DNA of 64,000 nucleotides from an uncultured Ruminococcus sp. (GCA_947627445.1 CANQWA010000007.1:1-64000); one strand, 5' to 3'; numbered from the stretch's first letter, positions 35,027 to 48,900 are shown. Translations and numbers: made by a program. The notes: generated from the sequence alone by a model not told the origin.

Positions 35027-35704
35027 ATGCTGATTTTTGCAATTCTTTTATCGGCAGTGATCTCTTATTTGTTAGGAAGTTTCAATAGTGCCATTATCGC
35101 TGTGCGTTTGCTGAAACACAAGGACATCCGGGACTATGGCAGCCACAATGCCGGTTTGACCAACACCCTGCGCTGCTTTGGCAAAGGCTGTGCGGCATTG
35201 ACGCTGGTCGGCGATCTGGGCAAGGGAATCCTTGCCGTGTGTCTGAGTCGCGGTATTTGTCTGCTGCTGGATACCGGTCTGACAGCGCAGCAGGATATTC
35301 ACTTTATTGGTTATATTGCCGGTATTTTTGCCATTCTGGGACACGTTTTTCCCTTGTACTATCACTTCAGAGGAGGAAAGGGTGTTCTGGTGGGCGTGTC
35401 TGTTTTTCTCGGTATTGACTGGAAGGTGTTTCTCTGCCTGATCGTCATATTTGCTGTTGTGTTGGCTTTTTCCAAGTATGTTTCCTTAGGTTCGATTGTG
35501 GCAAGTGCCTGCTGTCCGGTGCTGACCTTTTTGTTACAGACCATACAGCGGGGGGAACTGCCTTGGTGGTATGTCTGGCTGAATACACTGATGGCAGCGG
35601 CAATGGGTGCATGGGTGATCTTTATGCACCGGTCGAATATTCTGCGGCTAAAAAACGGGTCAGAAAGCAAATTTTCGTTTCATTCCTCAAAAAATGACAA
35701 GTAA
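35027..35704 (+). CDS. plsY: Acyl-phosphate:glycerol-3-phosphate acyltransferase
   Basis: PlsY makes lysophosphatidic acid from acyl phosphate and glycerol 3-phosphate in the membrane. The 225-residue protein has the three conserved PlsY loops: GSFNSAII near the N-terminus, GSHNAGLTN (about 38-46) and HVFPLYYHFRGGKG (about 106-119). Five membrane segments are likely. It lies between der and gpsA; gpsA makes its glycerol-3-phosphate substrate, so the two steps are encoded side by side. Confidence 0.96.
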   Translation: MLIFAILLSAVISYLLGSFNSAIIAVRLLKHKDIRDYGSHNAGLTNTLRCFGKGCAALTLVGDLGKGILAVCLSRGICLLLDTGLTAQQDIHFIGYIAGIFAILGHVFPLYYHFRGGKGVLVGVSVFLGIDWKVFLCLIVIFAVVLAFSKYVSLGSIVASACCPVLTFLLQTIQRGELPWWYVWLNTLMAAAMGAWVIFMHRSNILRLKNGSESKFSFHSSKNDK

Positions 35705-35718
35705 AGGAGCGTGTTGTT

Positions 35719-36720
35719 ATGGCAAAAGTAACTATTATCGGTGCCGGCGGATTTGGTGTTAGTCTGGCGATCACAGCCTTTCGCAGCGGGCACAGCGTCA
35801 GTGTTTATGACATTTCAAAAGAGCTTATTGCGACGATTCTACGAGACGGCGAGCACCGAACCAAGTTACCGGGTGTGCCGATCCCTCAGGGAATTCATTT
35901 TACCAGTGATCCCAATTCCATTCAGGGCAGTGATCTCATCGTATTTGTCGTACCCTCCCGGTATATCCGTTCCGTGGCTCAAAAGCTGAAGCCGTATATC
36001 GGAGCAGATACCATTCTGGTCAATGCCAGCAAGGGTCTGGAGGAAAACACGTTTTTTACCATGAGTCAGGTCATTGCATCGGAATATCCGGAGAATCCGA
36101 TAGGTGTGATCACAGGACCTTCTCATGCAGAGGAAGTGGGCAGAGGTGTTCCCACAACTGTGGTGGCGGCTTCCAGAGATGAAGCTGTAGCAGGAATCAT
36201 TCAGGATACCTTTTCCAGCAGTACCCTTCGTATTTATATCAACACCGATCCGGTGGGCTGTGAGATCGGTGGTGCGCTGAAAAATATCATTGCATTGGCA
36301 GCTGGCGTCTGTGACGGTCTGAAATGCGGCGATAATACAAAGGCTGCATTAATGACCAGAGGCATCCACGAGATTACCAATCTGGGCGTCAGGATGGGCG
36401 GAAAGCCGGAGACATTTGGCGGTCTGTCCGGTATCGGCGACCTGATTGTGACATGCTGTAGTATGCACAGTCGGAATCGCCGTGCGGGCATTCTCATCGG
36501 GGAAGGTGTTTCACCGGAGGAAGCGGTGAAGCAGGTAGGAACTGTAGAAGGCTATGACTGCTGTCATGCGGCATGGCAAATGGCTCAGAAATATCATGTG
36601 GTCATGCCCATTACCGAGGAGTTGTATCACGTATTGTTTGAGGGTATGCGTGCGGAAAATGCAGTGAAAAATCTCATGAGCCGTCCCAAGAAAAAGGAGT
36701 ACGAGGACTTGTTCGCATAG
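35719..36720 (+). CDS. gpsA: NAD(P)H-dependent glycerol-3-phosphate dehydrogenase
   Basis: GpsA reduces dihydroxyacetone phosphate to glycerol 3-phosphate for phospholipid synthesis. The 333-residue protein opens with the Rossmann motif GAGGFGVSLA (8-17). It has VNASKGLEE and TGPSHAEEV in the middle and the catalytic-lysine region GGALKNIIALAAGVCDGL. The length is standard. The ATG follows AAAGGAGC and comes 14 bases after plsY. Confidence 0.97.
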   Translation: MAKVTIIGAGGFGVSLAITAFRSGHSVSVYDISKELIATILRDGEHRTKLPGVPIPQGIHFTSDPNSIQGSDLIVFVVPSRYIRSVAQKLKPYIGADTILVNASKGLEENTFFTMSQVIASEYPENPIGVITGPSHAEEVGRGVPTTVVAASRDEAVAGIIQDTFSSSTLRIYINTDPVGCEIGGALKNIIALAAGVCDGLKCGDNTKAALMTRGIHEITNLGVRMGGKPETFGGLSGIGDLIVTCCSMHSRNRRAGILIGEGVSPEEAVKQVGTVEGYDCCHAAWQMAQKYHVVMPITEELYHVLFEGMRAENAVKNLMSRPKKKEYEDLFA

Positions 36721-36831
36721 AGACCTGTGCACGCTTTTCCGGCAAATTTTGCTGAAAGCTGTGTCAAAAAATTCTGACCAATCCTCAAATGATGTCCAAT
36801 TGTATGGGGCTCTCCCCATCTGATTAAAAAT

Positions 36832-36870
36832 GAAAAGGGTGTTTCTCGTTGATGGAGAAACACCCTTTTC
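36832..36870. terminator. Bidirectional terminator between gpsA and the V-ATPase operon
   Basis: A perfect 16-bp stem (36832-36847 with 36855-36870) with a 7-base loop, flanked by A-rich and T-rich ends, serves both converging operons. Confidence 0.92.
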
Positions 36871-36890
36871 TTAAAAGCTTGTTATATGGA

Positions 36891-37538
36891 TTAGTAATGA
36901 TGCGCCTTTTTGAGAACCATATTTTTGACCTTCATGAGTCCGGCAGCCGTGCTGCGTTCGTTTTCTGAAAGTTTCATGGTGATATATCGGATGGTTTCCT
37001 CATAGTCGGGGATCATAATATGCTCCAGCGCATTGACACGGCGGCGTGTTCTTTCAATCTCATCCGCCATTAGCTGACAAGACTTCTCCACTTCTGCCAG
37101 CCGCATCAGCTTCGGAAAGATCTCACTGAGGGATCTGACGGCTTCGTCAAGATCACTGGAGGTAAAGGCTGTTCCGTAAGAATAAATGTCACTGGAATTT
37201 TCGGTCTTATATTTGGTATTAAAAACTGGAATCTGGACGCTCATGATATTCTGTTCATGAACATCAAGCTGCAGTTCCTGTTTTGGCAGCATCAGAGCAG
37301 TCTCTAACTGAGCCGTCTGCATTACCGAGCCAGCAACTGCCATATGTGCATTCGCCTGCTGTATAGCGGCTTCGACCTCGCTGCGCAGCCTTTGATTTTC
37401 ACGAACCATTTCCATAAACCGGCGCATCAGTTCATCACGTTTATCCTTGAGAAGCTTATGCCCTCTTCTTGCAGAGGCAAGTTTTTTTTTCAGATTCGTA
37501 AGCTCCATTCGAGTGGGGTTTACGTTTAATCTTGCCAA
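36891..37538 (-). CDS. ntpD: V-type ATPase subunit D
   Basis: Subunit D is the central rotor shaft that couples the catalytic head to the membrane ring. The 215-residue protein is nearly all helical, with the typical start ARLNVNPTRMELTNLKKKL and a long C-terminal coiled coil (SCQLMADEIERTRRRVNALE). The start codon is a TTG, chosen because GAGGTG lies seven bases upstream and the family begins here. It is the last gene of the operon, 16 bases after the B subunit, and ends just before the shared terminator. Confidence 0.95.
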   Translation of the reverse strand: MARLNVNPTRMELTNLKKKLASARRGHKLLKDKRDELMRRFMEMVRENQRLRSEVEAAIQQANAHMAVAGSVMQTAQLETALMLPKQELQLDVHEQNIMSVQIPVFNTKYKTENSSDIYSYGTAFTSSDLDEAVRSLSEIFPKLMRLAEVEKSCQLMADEIERTRRRVNALEHIMIPDYEETIRYITMKLSENERSTAAGLMKVKNMVLKKAHHY

Positions 37539-37554
37539 AGATCGTCACCTCGCT

Positions 37555-38931
37555 TTACTGCTGTTCATCATAGTAGGTCTGAAGATATTCCTCATGGATA
37601 CGTTTCAGTTCACTTCTTGGAAGCAGTCTCAGCAGCTCCCATCCGATCGAGAGCGTATCTTCAATGCTCCTGTCCTTTTCAAAGCCCTGTGATACATATT
37701 TTTTTTCAAACTCGTCCGCAAATTTTGCATAGAGCCGGTCAATGGGTGTCAGTGCAGCCTCGCCGAGAACCACCATCAGTTCCTTGGCATCCTTTCCTCT
37801 TGCGTAGGCGGAGAAGAGCTGGTTCATCGTGTCCGAGTGATCACGTCGGGTCCTGCCCTCACCGATACCCTTATCCTTCAGTCTCGACAGGGAGGGGAGA
37901 ACATCTATCGGCGGATTGATGCCTTTTCTGTACAGATCTCGTGAGAGAATAATTTGCCCTTCTGTAATATAGCCAGTCAGGTCAGGGATGGGATGTGTTT
38001 TGTCATCCTCAGGCATTGTGAGAATGGGGATCATCGTAATGCTGCCCTCTGAGCCATCCTGTCTGCCTGCACGCTCATAAATAGAAGCCAGGTCTGTGTA
38101 CATATATCCGGGATAGCCTCTGCGTCCGGGGACTTCCTTTCGAGCCGCCGAAACCTCACGAAGGGCATCTGCATAGTTGGTGATGTCAGTGAGGATGACC
38201 AGCACGTGCATGTTCTTTTGGAACGCCAGATATTCCGCAGCAGTCAAAGCCATTTTTGGCGTAGCCAGACGTTCGATTGCCGAATCATTGGCCAGGTTGA
38301 TAAATAGAACCGTTCTGTCCAGTGCGCCTGTACGGCGGAAACTATTCACGAAATATTCAGATTCTTCAAAGGTAATGCCCATCGCTGCAAAGACAACAGC
38401 AAACTGTTCGTTGCTTCCCCGGACCTTTGCCTGACGTGCAATCTGGGCGGCAAGATTTGCGTGAGGAAGACCGCTTGCCGAAAATATGGGAAGCTTTTGC
38501 CCTCTGACAAGGGTGTTTAGACCGTCAATGGCAGAAACACCTGTCTGGATAAACTCCTGTGGATATTTTCTTGCCACCGGGTTGATAGGAAGTCCGTTAA
38601 CATCCATTCTCTTCTCCGGAATGATTTCCGGGCCGTTGTCGATGGGATTGCCCATACCGTCAAATACTCTGCCCAGCATATCTTCCGAAACACCGAGTTC
38701 CATCTGACGGCCGGAGAATACAACGCTGCTCTCTTTGAGATTGATGCCGGCAGCATTTTCAAACAGCTGCACAAGGGCATTCGTGCCATCTATTTCCAGC
38801 ACACGGCATCGTCTTTTTTCACCATTCTTCAGTCGGATTTCGCCCAGTTCGCTGAAGGTCACGTTTTCGACGTCCTTTACCAGCAGCAGGGGACCTGCGG
38901 CTTCTTCGATGGTTTTGTATTCTCTTGGCAT
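37555..38931 (-). CDS. ntpB: V-type ATPase subunit B (regulatory)
   Basis: The non-catalytic B subunit alternates with A in the hexameric head. This 458-residue protein lacks a Walker A, as expected, and shows the family stretches [20 protein letters not shown] and [13 protein letters not shown]. The ATG at 38931 shares its first base with the stop codon of the A subunit gene (TGATG), a sign of translational coupling that fits the equal numbers of A and B in the complex. Confidence 0.97.
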   Translation of the reverse strand: MPREYKTIEEAAGPLLLVKDVENVTFSELGEIRLKNGEKRRCRVLEIDGTNALVQLFENAAGINLKESSVVFSGRQMELGVSEDMLGRVFDGMGNPIDNGPEIIPEKRMDVNGLPINPVARKYPQEFIQTGVSAIDGLNTLVRGQKLPIFSASGLPHANLAAQIARQAKVRGSNEQFAVVFAAMGITFEESEYFVNSFRRTGALDRTVLFINLANDSAIERLATPKMALTAAEYLAFQKNMHVLVILTDITNYADALREVSAARKEVPGRRGYPGYMYTDLASIYERAGRQDGSEGSITMIPILTMPEDDKTHPIPDLTGYITEGQIILSRDLYRKGINPPIDVLPSLSRLKDKGIGEGRTRRDHSDTMNQLFSAYARGKDAKELMVVLGEAALTPIDRLYAKFADEFEKKYVSQGFEKDRSIEDTLSIGWELLRLLPRSELKRIHEEYLQTYYDEQQ

Positions 38932-40700
38932 CAGACTGCCCCCTCTCTTACGGTGCTGCTTGTTTCAGCGGCGATCTCACGGCGGAGCTTTTCATATTCG
39001 CTGTCGATCTGGTTTTCGGGTGTATACTTAAATCGTCCGATCTTTTCCCTGACGCTAAGACCGGAAAGTTCCTCTATGTCAGCACCTTTTTCTGCAGCAT
39101 CCATTGCCTTATCATGGAACTCCAGGATCAGCCGGATCATATATAGCTGTTTTTTCAGACTGGTGTAGGTGTCGATCTCATGGAATGCAAGCTGATGCAG
39201 AAAATCCTCACGAATAGAGCGTGCGGTCTCCATCTTCAATCTGTCTCCGGCAGAAAGTGCGTCCATACCCACCAGCTTGACAATCTCCTTTAGTTCTGAT
39301 TCTTCGTGAAGCAGCTCCATGAACCTTGCCCGAAGTTCCATCCAGTCTGGGGAGACATTTTTTTTGTACCAATCCGCCAGCATATCTGTGTAGAGGGAAT
39401 AGCTGGTCAGCCAATTGATTGCCGGAAAATGACGCTGATATGCCAGATTCGAGTCCAGTCCCCAGAATACTTTGACGATTCGGAGTGTTGCCTGGGACAC
39501 CGGCTCTGAAATATCGCCGCCAGGAGGTGAAACTGCGCCGATGACGGACAACGACCCCTCTCTGTCCTCATTTCCTGTGGAGATGACCCTGCCGGCACGT
39601 TCATAGAATTGTGCCAGTCTGCTTCCCAGATAAGCAGGGTAACCTTCTTCACCGGGCATTTCTTCCAGACGTCCCGACATTTCACGCAGTGCCTCTGCCC
39701 AGCGAGAGGTGGAGTCTGCCATGAGTGCAACAGAATAGCCCATATCCCTGAAATACTCGGCTATGGTAATACCCGTATAAACCGAAGCCTCACGGGCTGC
39801 CACCGGCATATCCGAGGTATTTGCAATCAGGACTGTCCGCTCCATCAGGGATTTTCCGGTTTTCGGATCGATCAGATTCGGAAACTCATTGAGCACGTCC
39901 GTCATTTCGTTTCCGCGCTCTCCGCAGCCGATGTAGACGATAATATCTGCCTCAGCCCATTTTGCCAGCTGGTGTTGGGTCACAGTCTTTCCGCTGCCGA
40001 AAGGTCCCGGGATCGCAGCTACACCGCCTTTGGCGATAGGAAAGAGGCAGTCCACCACACGCTGTCCGGTGATCAGGGGCTTGTCAGGGGAGAGCTTCTT
40101 TTTATAGGGTCTTCCCTGGCGGACAGGCCACTTCTGCATCAATGTCAGTTCTTTTTCGCCCTTGTCTGTTTCCAGAACGCAAACCGTGTCGTCTATATGA
40201 AATTCTCCCGATGAGATGGATCTGACAGTTCCGCTGATGCCATTGGGCACCATGATTTTGTGCAGCACGATGTCTGTTTCGGGGACAGTTCCGATCACGT
40301 CTCCGCCGGAGAGCCGGTCACCTTTCTTGACAGAGGGCGTGAAGCTCCAGAGTTTGTCACGTTTCAAAGCGGGAACGTCAATGCCTCTTTTCAGATTGCT
40401 GCCCGAGAGTTTTTTGATATCGTCAAGGGGACGCTGAATCCCGTCGAAAATACTGCTGATCAGTCCAGGACCCAACTCTACGCTCATGGGCTCTCCCACA
40501 GATACAACTTCCTCGCCTGTACCCAGACCGGCAGTTTCCTCATAGACCTGAACAGATGCACGGTCGCCGTGCATTTCGATAATTTCTCCGATCAGGTGCT
40601 GACTGCTGACACGCACGATATCGAACATGTTTGCGTCACGCATGCCCTCTGCAACCACCAAAGGACCTGAAATTTTCACGATTTTTCCAATACTGCTCAT
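38931..40700 (-). CDS. ntpA: V-type ATPase catalytic subunit A
   Basis: Subunit A binds and hydrolyses ATP. The 589-residue protein has Walker A GPFGSGKT (about 232-239), the catalytic GCGERGNEM, and the non-homologous insert of V-type A subunits between about residues 115 and 185. The start ATG has AAAGAGGTG some 13 bases upstream, a long but acceptable spacing. It follows the F subunit gene by 25 bases. Confidence 0.98.
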   Translation of the reverse strand: MSSIGKIVKISGPLVVAEGMRDANMFDIVRVSSQHLIGEIIEMHGDRASVQVYEETAGLGTGEEVVSVGEPMSVELGPGLISSIFDGIQRPLDDIKKLSGSNLKRGIDVPALKRDKLWSFTPSVKKGDRLSGGDVIGTVPETDIVLHKIMVPNGISGTVRSISSGEFHIDDTVCVLETDKGEKELTLMQKWPVRQGRPYKKKLSPDKPLITGQRVVDCLFPIAKGGVAAIPGPFGSGKTVTQHQLAKWAEADIIVYIGCGERGNEMTDVLNEFPNLIDPKTGKSLMERTVLIANTSDMPVAAREASVYTGITIAEYFRDMGYSVALMADSTSRWAEALREMSGRLEEMPGEEGYPAYLGSRLAQFYERAGRVISTGNEDREGSLSVIGAVSPPGGDISEPVSQATLRIVKVFWGLDSNLAYQRHFPAINWLTSYSLYTDMLADWYKKNVSPDWMELRARFMELLHEESELKEIVKLVGMDALSAGDRLKMETARSIREDFLHQLAFHEIDTYTSLKKQLYMIRLILEFHDKAMDAAEKGADIEELSGLSVREKIGRFKYTPENQIDSEYEKLRREIAAETSSTVREGAV

Positions 40701-40725
40701 TTGTAGATAACGGCACCTCTTTTCT

Positions 40726-41040
40726 TTAGTGATTCAATATATCCGAACCCACCGCTTTTTCAACGGATTCGTGGAGATTTCGCATTCCCTCACCGGTATT
40801 GCCGGTAATCCCGGGAATTAGGATGATTGCCGGCAGCTTTGTATTTCTGTATCGGACAATGGTGTCATAGACCCCGGCTGCTGCGGCTTCTGTGATAAAA
40901 ATCACCGCAAAATCATTTTGTGCAAGACGTGAGATCAGCCGTGACACCTTTTCAGGTTCGGACTCAGGAAATACCGAAAGTCCCAGAGCAGCAAAGCCCG
41001 AAACGCTTTCTCTGTCTCCGATCACAGCAGCTTTATACAT
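40726..41040 (-). CDS. ntpG: V-type ATPase subunit F
   Basis: The 104-residue protein is the small Rossmann-like F subunit that sits on the central shaft and modulates coupling. It opens with [19 protein letters not shown], a typical F start, and has [11 protein letters not shown] in the middle. Its start overlaps the end of the C subunit gene by eight bases. Symbol naming follows the Enterococcus ntp scheme (NtpG corresponds to F). Confidence 0.92.
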   Translation of the reverse strand: MYKAAVIGDRESVSGFAALGLSVFPESEPEKVSRLISRLAQNDFAVIFITEAAAAGVYDTIVRYRNTKLPAIILIPGITGNTGEGMRNLHESVEKAVGSDILNH

Positions 41041-42001
41041 AAAGTCTTCGCATCCTTTCTATAATAGTCTCTCTGGAAGTACCGCAGCTTTTGCAGACGA
41101 TTAATATGCGGAGATTTTTGATCTCCATTTCCTTTGCGATATAATATGCCGCAAGAGGCTCAATGCCAAAGGCTTTCAGTTTTGCTTCCTCAGCAAGGGC
41201 GATCAATGCGTCGTCGCACCACTTTTCAAATTGTGCAGAAGAACTGGAGATCAGCTCCGCAGCTTCGTTGTATGAAGTGCCTTCCAGCCACGAAAGAAGC
41301 GCATCTGTTCCCTTGAGAGCTTCTCGTATCAGAGAGTTTTTGTCCAACTCCGGACTGCCGCATATGGCTGTTTCCAGAAAGCTTTCGGACTTTTGCATCT
41401 GGCTGCATCGATAGGCTGTTTGGATGTCCGCACATACCGTTGTTAGCTGGGCGTATTTTTGCATGAAACCGCTTTTCAGCCGGTTCGCTTCATTCTGCAT
41501 AGCTTCCAAAGCAGCCCGGTCAATTACTGCATCCGTCAGCTGACCGTCAAGGGTTCGCGTCAGAATGCCGTAAGCTTCCTGTGCAGTCTCACGCATATAC
41601 ACCGGAAGCACATCATATTGCTTGGATGCCACGATCTCCGGTAACGCATCCAGATCAAGAGTGGATGGACGAATGAAAAGACGTTTTGCATCGGTATTCA
41701 TAATCAGTGCTTTAAGAGTCGCTTTCAGATTATGAAAATTGTTCCTGTAGAGGAGTATTTCCAGTGTTTTGTGATTCGGCGCATAGTCATGCAGAAAGCT
41801 CCAGACCTGATCCAGTTCTGTTTCCAGCGCAGTTATCAGTTTGTCCTTGTCCGACACAGCAGATCTGCTGCAGGAGACGAGAATATCAGAAATTTCTTCG
41901 ATGCTTCCGGCAGCCGTCATACGCTCAATATCAGATTGCACAAGAAGAGAAGATTCCATTGCACGGACAGCGGCAACTGCACTTGCATATTCAGTTGTCA
42001 T
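41033..42001 (-). CDS. ntpC: V-type ATPase subunit C (d-type, rotor socket)
   Basis: This subunit forms the funnel between the shaft and the membrane ring. The protein has 322 residues from the ATG at 42001 (MTTEYASAVAAVRAMES), which has GAGGGG eight bases upstream; a GTG three codons earlier is less likely. It is all helical and has the family's ends, including KEMEIKNLRILIVCK near the C-terminus. The gene starts five bases after the E subunit stop and overlaps the F gene by eight bases. Confidence 0.93.
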   Translation of the reverse strand: MTTEYASAVAAVRAMESSLLVQSDIERMTAAGSIEEISDILVSCSRSAVSDKDKLITALETELDQVWSFLHDYAPNHKTLEILLYRNNFHNLKATLKALIMNTDAKRLFIRPSTLDLDALPEIVASKQYDVLPVYMRETAQEAYGILTRTLDGQLTDAVIDRAALEAMQNEANRLKSGFMQKYAQLTTVCADIQTAYRCSQMQKSESFLETAICGSPELDKNSLIREALKGTDALLSWLEGTSYNEAAELISSSSAQFEKWCDDALIALAEEAKLKAFGIEPLAAYYIAKEMEIKNLRILIVCKSCGTSRETIIERMRRLYV

Positions 42002-42006
42002 GTGTC

Positions 42007-42603
42007 TCACCCCTCAAACAGGACAGCGGCGGCAATATCTCTGATCTCATTTTTTTCCGACTCAGCGATGGAATCAAAACTGCAATTTTCTGAGATCAGT
42101 CCGTAACTCAGGATAAAGCCGTTTTCGATATCAGCCGGTTCAGCCAAAAGCTCGATCTCTGAGTTTTCGGATTCCGCCAGCAGATGGATATTTCTCTCGA
42201 AATCAGCCGGAAGCCGCTTCAGATCTTTTGCACTCAGTTGAAGAATACCTTTGCCTTTTCTGATGTGTTTTCCGAGAAGTCTGATCAGAATTCCGAAATA
42301 CTCGCTGTCAGGCAAATCAGCCGTTCTCTCGATCGCTGTTTGAATCGCCTTGTCGATGTATGCCACCTTGCAGGCAAGAAGCTCACGCCTTGCAGCCGCA
42401 TCTGCGGAAGAACAGGCGTTTCTGTATGCCATATCGCAGTCGTTTCTAAAACGCTCGATTTGTCTGTCAAACTCTTCGTTTGCCTTGGCTTCCCCTTCCA
42501 AGCGGATTTTTTCGGCCTTTTGCTCTGCACTTCTGATTAGCGCATCCGCATTCTGCTTTCCCTGACTTTCAATCATGTCAAGTATTTGATCCAATCCAGA
42601 CAT
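42007..42603 (-). CDS. ntpE: V-type ATPase subunit E
   Basis: Subunit E is part of the peripheral stalk that holds the head still. The 198-residue protein has an Ala/Glu/Lys/Arg-rich N-terminal helix (about 10-90) that pairs with the small coiled-coil subunit, and a globular C-terminal domain. I start at the ATG at 42603, eight bases after AAAGGAG; a TTG two codons upstream is possible but too near. It follows the K subunit gene by 30 bases. Confidence 0.9.
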   Translation of the reverse strand: MSGLDQILDMIESQGKQNADALIRSAEQKAEKIRLEGEAKANEEFDRQIERFRNDCDMAYRNACSSADAAARRELLACKVAYIDKAIQTAIERTADLPDSEYFGILIRLLGKHIRKGKGILQLSAKDLKRLPADFERNIHLLAESENSEIELLAEPADIENGFILSYGLISENCSFDSIAESEKNEIRDIAAAVLFEG

Positions 42604-42633
42604 ATCCAAGTCTCCTTTCGATAAAATATAGCT

Positions 42634-45076
<2,443 letters not shown>

Positions 45077-45107
45077 ATATTGCATCACATCCTTTCGGGG
45101 GTTCGTT

Positions 45108-45422
45108 TTATGAACCAAAAAGCTGTCTGATGATTGCTTCGGCTGCGGCATCCATATTCTTTTCTGCCATTGCACAAATCCGATTTTTCTCGTTCCTGCA
45201 TGTTTCAGCAGCTTTCAGCTTATAGTGTTCGATGCGGGTCTGATTTTCAGCCATCAGATCCGCACCGGAAGCTTCTGCTTCAGCCGTTTTTTGGCAGAGA
45301 AGGCTATCGGTGTACTGGTCTGCCTCTGCCATGATCTTTTCGCACTGCTTTTTGGCAATAACCACAAGTTTCTCAGATTCTGATTCAGCGTCAAGCACCT
45401 GTTTTACAGTATCCGAAACCAT
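45108..45422 (-). CDS. ntpF: V-type ATPase small coiled-coil subunit (G/H type)
   Basis: This 104-residue protein is almost entirely a charged helix (VLDAESESEKLVVIAKKQCE onward), matching the peripheral-stalk partner of subunit E. It is the first gene of the V-ATPase operon, as ntpF is in Enterococcus. The ATG at 45422 lies seven bases after GGAGGG; ten more upstream residues in the frame are leader sequence. The attenuator-like hairpin is just upstream. Confidence 0.85.
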   Translation of the reverse strand: MVSDTVKQVLDAESESEKLVVIAKKQCEKIMAEADQYTDSLLCQKTAEAEASGADLMAENQTRIEHYKLKAAETCRNEKNRICAMAEKNMDAAAEAIIRQLFGS

Positions 45423-45444
45423 ATGAAATCCCTCCTTTTTGGAT

Positions 45445-45483
45445 AAAAACAAAATGGGAACTACCTCTACAGACAGCTCCCAT
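45445..45483 (-). terminator. Terminator-like hairpin in the V-ATPase leader
   Basis: On the minus strand ATGGGAGCT (45483-45475) pairs with AGTTCCCAT (45462-45454) through nine pairs including one G-U. It is followed by TTTTGTTTTT. It lies between the operon promoter and the first gene, about 20 bases after the predicted start, so it can act as an attenuator of the whole V-ATPase operon. Confidence 0.75.
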
Positions 45484-45509
45484 CAAATCATATGCATTTG
45501 TTTGGAATT

Positions 45510-45539
45510 ATTGTAGCATAACATCCATTTATTTGTCAA
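45510..45539 (-). promoter_or_regulatory. Promoter of the V-ATPase operon
   Basis: TTGACA (45534-45539) and TACAAT (45510-45515) are 18 bases apart on the minus strand, with a start near 45503. Confidence 0.85.
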
Positions 45540-45914
45540 GTATTTTCGGGCGTGAGTTGGTAAAAACTGTGGAATTGCACAAAAACTATTTTTAGTAATT
45601 AGCCAATATACCATGATCGTTTGGACGAACTGCATTTGATTCAGATGCTGTCCCGTGAAATCCGTGTGATGTTGCAATAGATAGGTGACAGAAGAAATGG
45701 AAAAACAACTTTCAACAAGATATCATGTCCAATATAGTCAAAACAGCAGGCAGATTTTAGCCTATTTTTGTTATGCTTTGCACAAATTTATGGGATATTA
45801 CCTGTGGTTTCCCTGATTATTTTTTGAAAACTATTGAAATCGCTCACGTTTTTTGATATAATAAAAAAGAAAGGAACTCTTTTGTTCCCGAATTGCCATC
45901 GGGGGTCTAAGCAT
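45540..45914. other. Intergenic region upstream of the hybrid sensor kinase
   Basis: This stretch contains the divergent promoter of the sensor kinase and otherwise nothing I can name. A plus-strand frame ending at 45680 reads like a 25-residue fragment of a helical protein tail (HDRLDELHLIQMLSRE), perhaps a relic. The kinase leader has a GGAAC/GTTCC hairpin near 45873-45888 and a CCGA/TCGG pair after it. Confidence 0.4.
45834..45862 (+). promoter_or_regulatory. Promoter of the hybrid sensor kinase
   Basis: TTGAAA (45834-45839) and TATAAT (45857-45862) are 17 bases apart. Confidence 0.8.
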
Positions 45915-48900
45915 ATGAAAATCACCATGAGAATAATCAGAATATTCAGTCAGATAGTTTCTGCTGCAACGGCGGCGATTCTCTGCCTGTCATGTATGCC
46001 GTCCATATTTTCTTCTGCCGAATCAAAGCGGATTGTCCGTATTCCATTTGGGTTCAATGAATTTCTCCGTGTAGACGAGGATGGAGAGGTTTCAGGCTAC
46101 TATGCCGATTATCTGGACGAACTCGCAGAACTTAACAACTGGAAATACGCATACATAGAAGCCACATGGACAGAGGCCGTTGATATGCTCGAAGACGGCA
46201 GGATAGACTTTTTGTTTCCCACCAACTACAGCGAAGAACGCGATAAGACAATGGATTATTCCGCTGTTCCAACCGGATACACCTCTGTGGGAATTTTTGC
46301 CTCTGCAAACAGCAATTACAGTTATGAGGATTTTGAGGCTTTCGATGGTGCAAGAATCGCATGTGCGGAAAATTCTACAAACGAACAGGAGCTTGTAGAA
46401 TATGCCAATAAGCATCAATTTACCTATGAGCTGGTGCCCTGTTCGACAAATGATGAAATGATACAGGCTGTAAATGATGGTAAAGCCGACCTTGCGGTGT
46501 TCAGTGCCGCCAATATGTTTCCTGATTCAAAACTTGTTGCGGTGTTCAGCGCCCAACCGGTTTACATTACGGTAAAAGAGGGAAATACTGAGATGCTCTC
46601 TCTCATTAACAACAGCATGCAGGAAATCATAAGGGAAAATACGGAGCTTGTTTCAGATGTTTTGCAAAAAACTTTTGTCGGCGAAAATGGAAATATTACG
46701 GCATTCACTTCCGATGAACTGAAATTTATCGAATCGGGAAAGGAACTCGTTGTCGGATTCTATGAGGAAAGCGAACCTCTCGCCTATGTAGGTGCAGATA
46801 ACGAATATAAAGGCATATATATCCGGTTTCTGTCCAATATCATGGAGAATTCTGGCATTAAGTTCACTTTATATCCGATGAATCGTGACGAAAAGTGGCA
46901 GGATCTCATAAAAAATGGCACGATAGATTTCTACATAGGGACGTCGGATATTATTGATTCTCAGGAGCAAAACATCACCACGACATATCCATTCATGGAA
47001 TACTCCAATTTTCTTGTGACAAAAAACAATTGTCTGCTGAATCAGATAGAAACACCTACGATTTCTATGACATACGGACGGACAGCCTGGGAAGAATTTC
47101 TGGAGGAAAAATTCGGAAAAAAAATTCAGTTCAAATATTATAGGACGACAAGGGAGTGTATGCTCTCTGTGACAAAAGGCAAGTCTGACGCTGCACTCAT
47201 AAACAACCTTGAATATAACTACCATAAGAAAAATTCCCGTTTTGCTTCGCTGACATATTCCACCCAGTACCGGTATCCAACTCAGATGTGCATGGCGGCT
47301 TCGGCGGATATTGACCCAAATGTTTTCTCAGTTGTCAATAAAATGATAAGAGCTGTTGACCCGGATTATATCGATGCTATCTCAGACGAATCACTCAACA
47401 TCTCTTACCACTCCTACTCGTTCAGCGACTATATCTATAATCTCCGGTTCGTGCTTCTGATCATAAGCGGTTTGATCGTCGTGATCATTATCGGTTCTGT
47501 ATCACGCAGAAGCAAATTAAAGATCCAGGAGGAATTACACAGAAAGGAACAAGAAGCTCTGCGGATTCTTGCCGCACTGAGCGATGATTATTCTTCCATT
47601 TACTTTACCGATCTTGACCATGATAAATGTACGATTGTGCGTGGATCGGAAAATATTCCCCCATTCATACAAGATGTGGATAAGCATTCAAAAGCTCTTG
47701 CCATCTATGTCCGTGAGTGTATTCTGCCTGAATATCACAATGCAATCATGCCTTTTTGCCATCCTGAAAATATTATCGAAAGGTTCAAAAAGGAAAAGGC
47801 TTTCTATATTCGGTATCAGGTAGACCCTTCAAAAAGTTTGAGAAGTTACTATGAAATGAGCTTTGTAAACATCAGTGAAAATGGAAACAACAGAATGGTA
47901 TTTGGTATACGATGTGTGGATGAACTTGTAAATGCTGAAAGAAAACAGCGTCAGATACTCGAAGATGCTCTGAAGAGTGCAAACCGTGCAAATTCTGCCA
48001 AATCGGACTTTCTTTCCATTATGTCACACGACATTCGGACTCCTATGAATGCTATTATCGGAATGACGGCGATTGCTTCTGCCCATGCAGAAGAACCTGA
48101 CCGTGTACGTGACGCTCTCAGCAAAATTTCAAGCTCCAGTCAGTATCTGCTCAGACTGATCAATGATGTTCTGGATATGAGCAAGATAGAATCCGGAAAA
48201 TTCAAGCTGTCACAGGAAAATATAAACCTCACGGAATTTCTGGACGAACTGATTGAAATGATACAGCCGCAGATCAAACAACACAGACATCATCTTACCA
48301 TAGATATGAAGAATATCCGTCATAATGATGTGATAGGCGATAAACTTAGATTACAGCAGGTATTCATGAATATCATGAGCAATGCCATAAAGTATACACC
48401 GGACGGTGGAAAAATTTCATTCTCTGTCAGTGAAAGAAATATCAATTCCAATTCGGCAGGTTGTTATGAATTTGTTTTCACGGACAACGGAATAGGGATG
48501 TCTTCTGAATTGATAGAACATGTTTTTGAGCCGTTTATCCGTGCTGAAGATTTGCGTATCAGCAAAATTCAGGGTACAGGTCTCGGTCTGCCAATTACCA
48601 AGAATATCGTCCATATGATGAACGGTTCCATTGAGATAAAAAGCCAACCTCAGAAAGGTTCGACATTTATTGTCACTATTTTTCTGATACTGCAAAATAT
48701 CAGCAAAGTGGACAGAAAATTGGATGAAGATTCCGATATGAACAAGATACATACCGGCAATTTCAGCGGGAAACGAATCCTTCTCGTTGAGGACAATGAA
48801 CTCAACCGTGAGATTGCAAAGGAGATTCTTGAAATGTCTGAGCTGACAGTTGATGAAGCTGAAGACGGTCAGATCGCTTTTGATATGTTTACAAATTCAG

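Noticed and set aside
45606..45680. Short plus-strand frame with a protein-like tail (HDRLDELHLIQMLSRE).
   Set aside because: Only 25 codons after a stop, with no start; at best a relic that I cannot assign.
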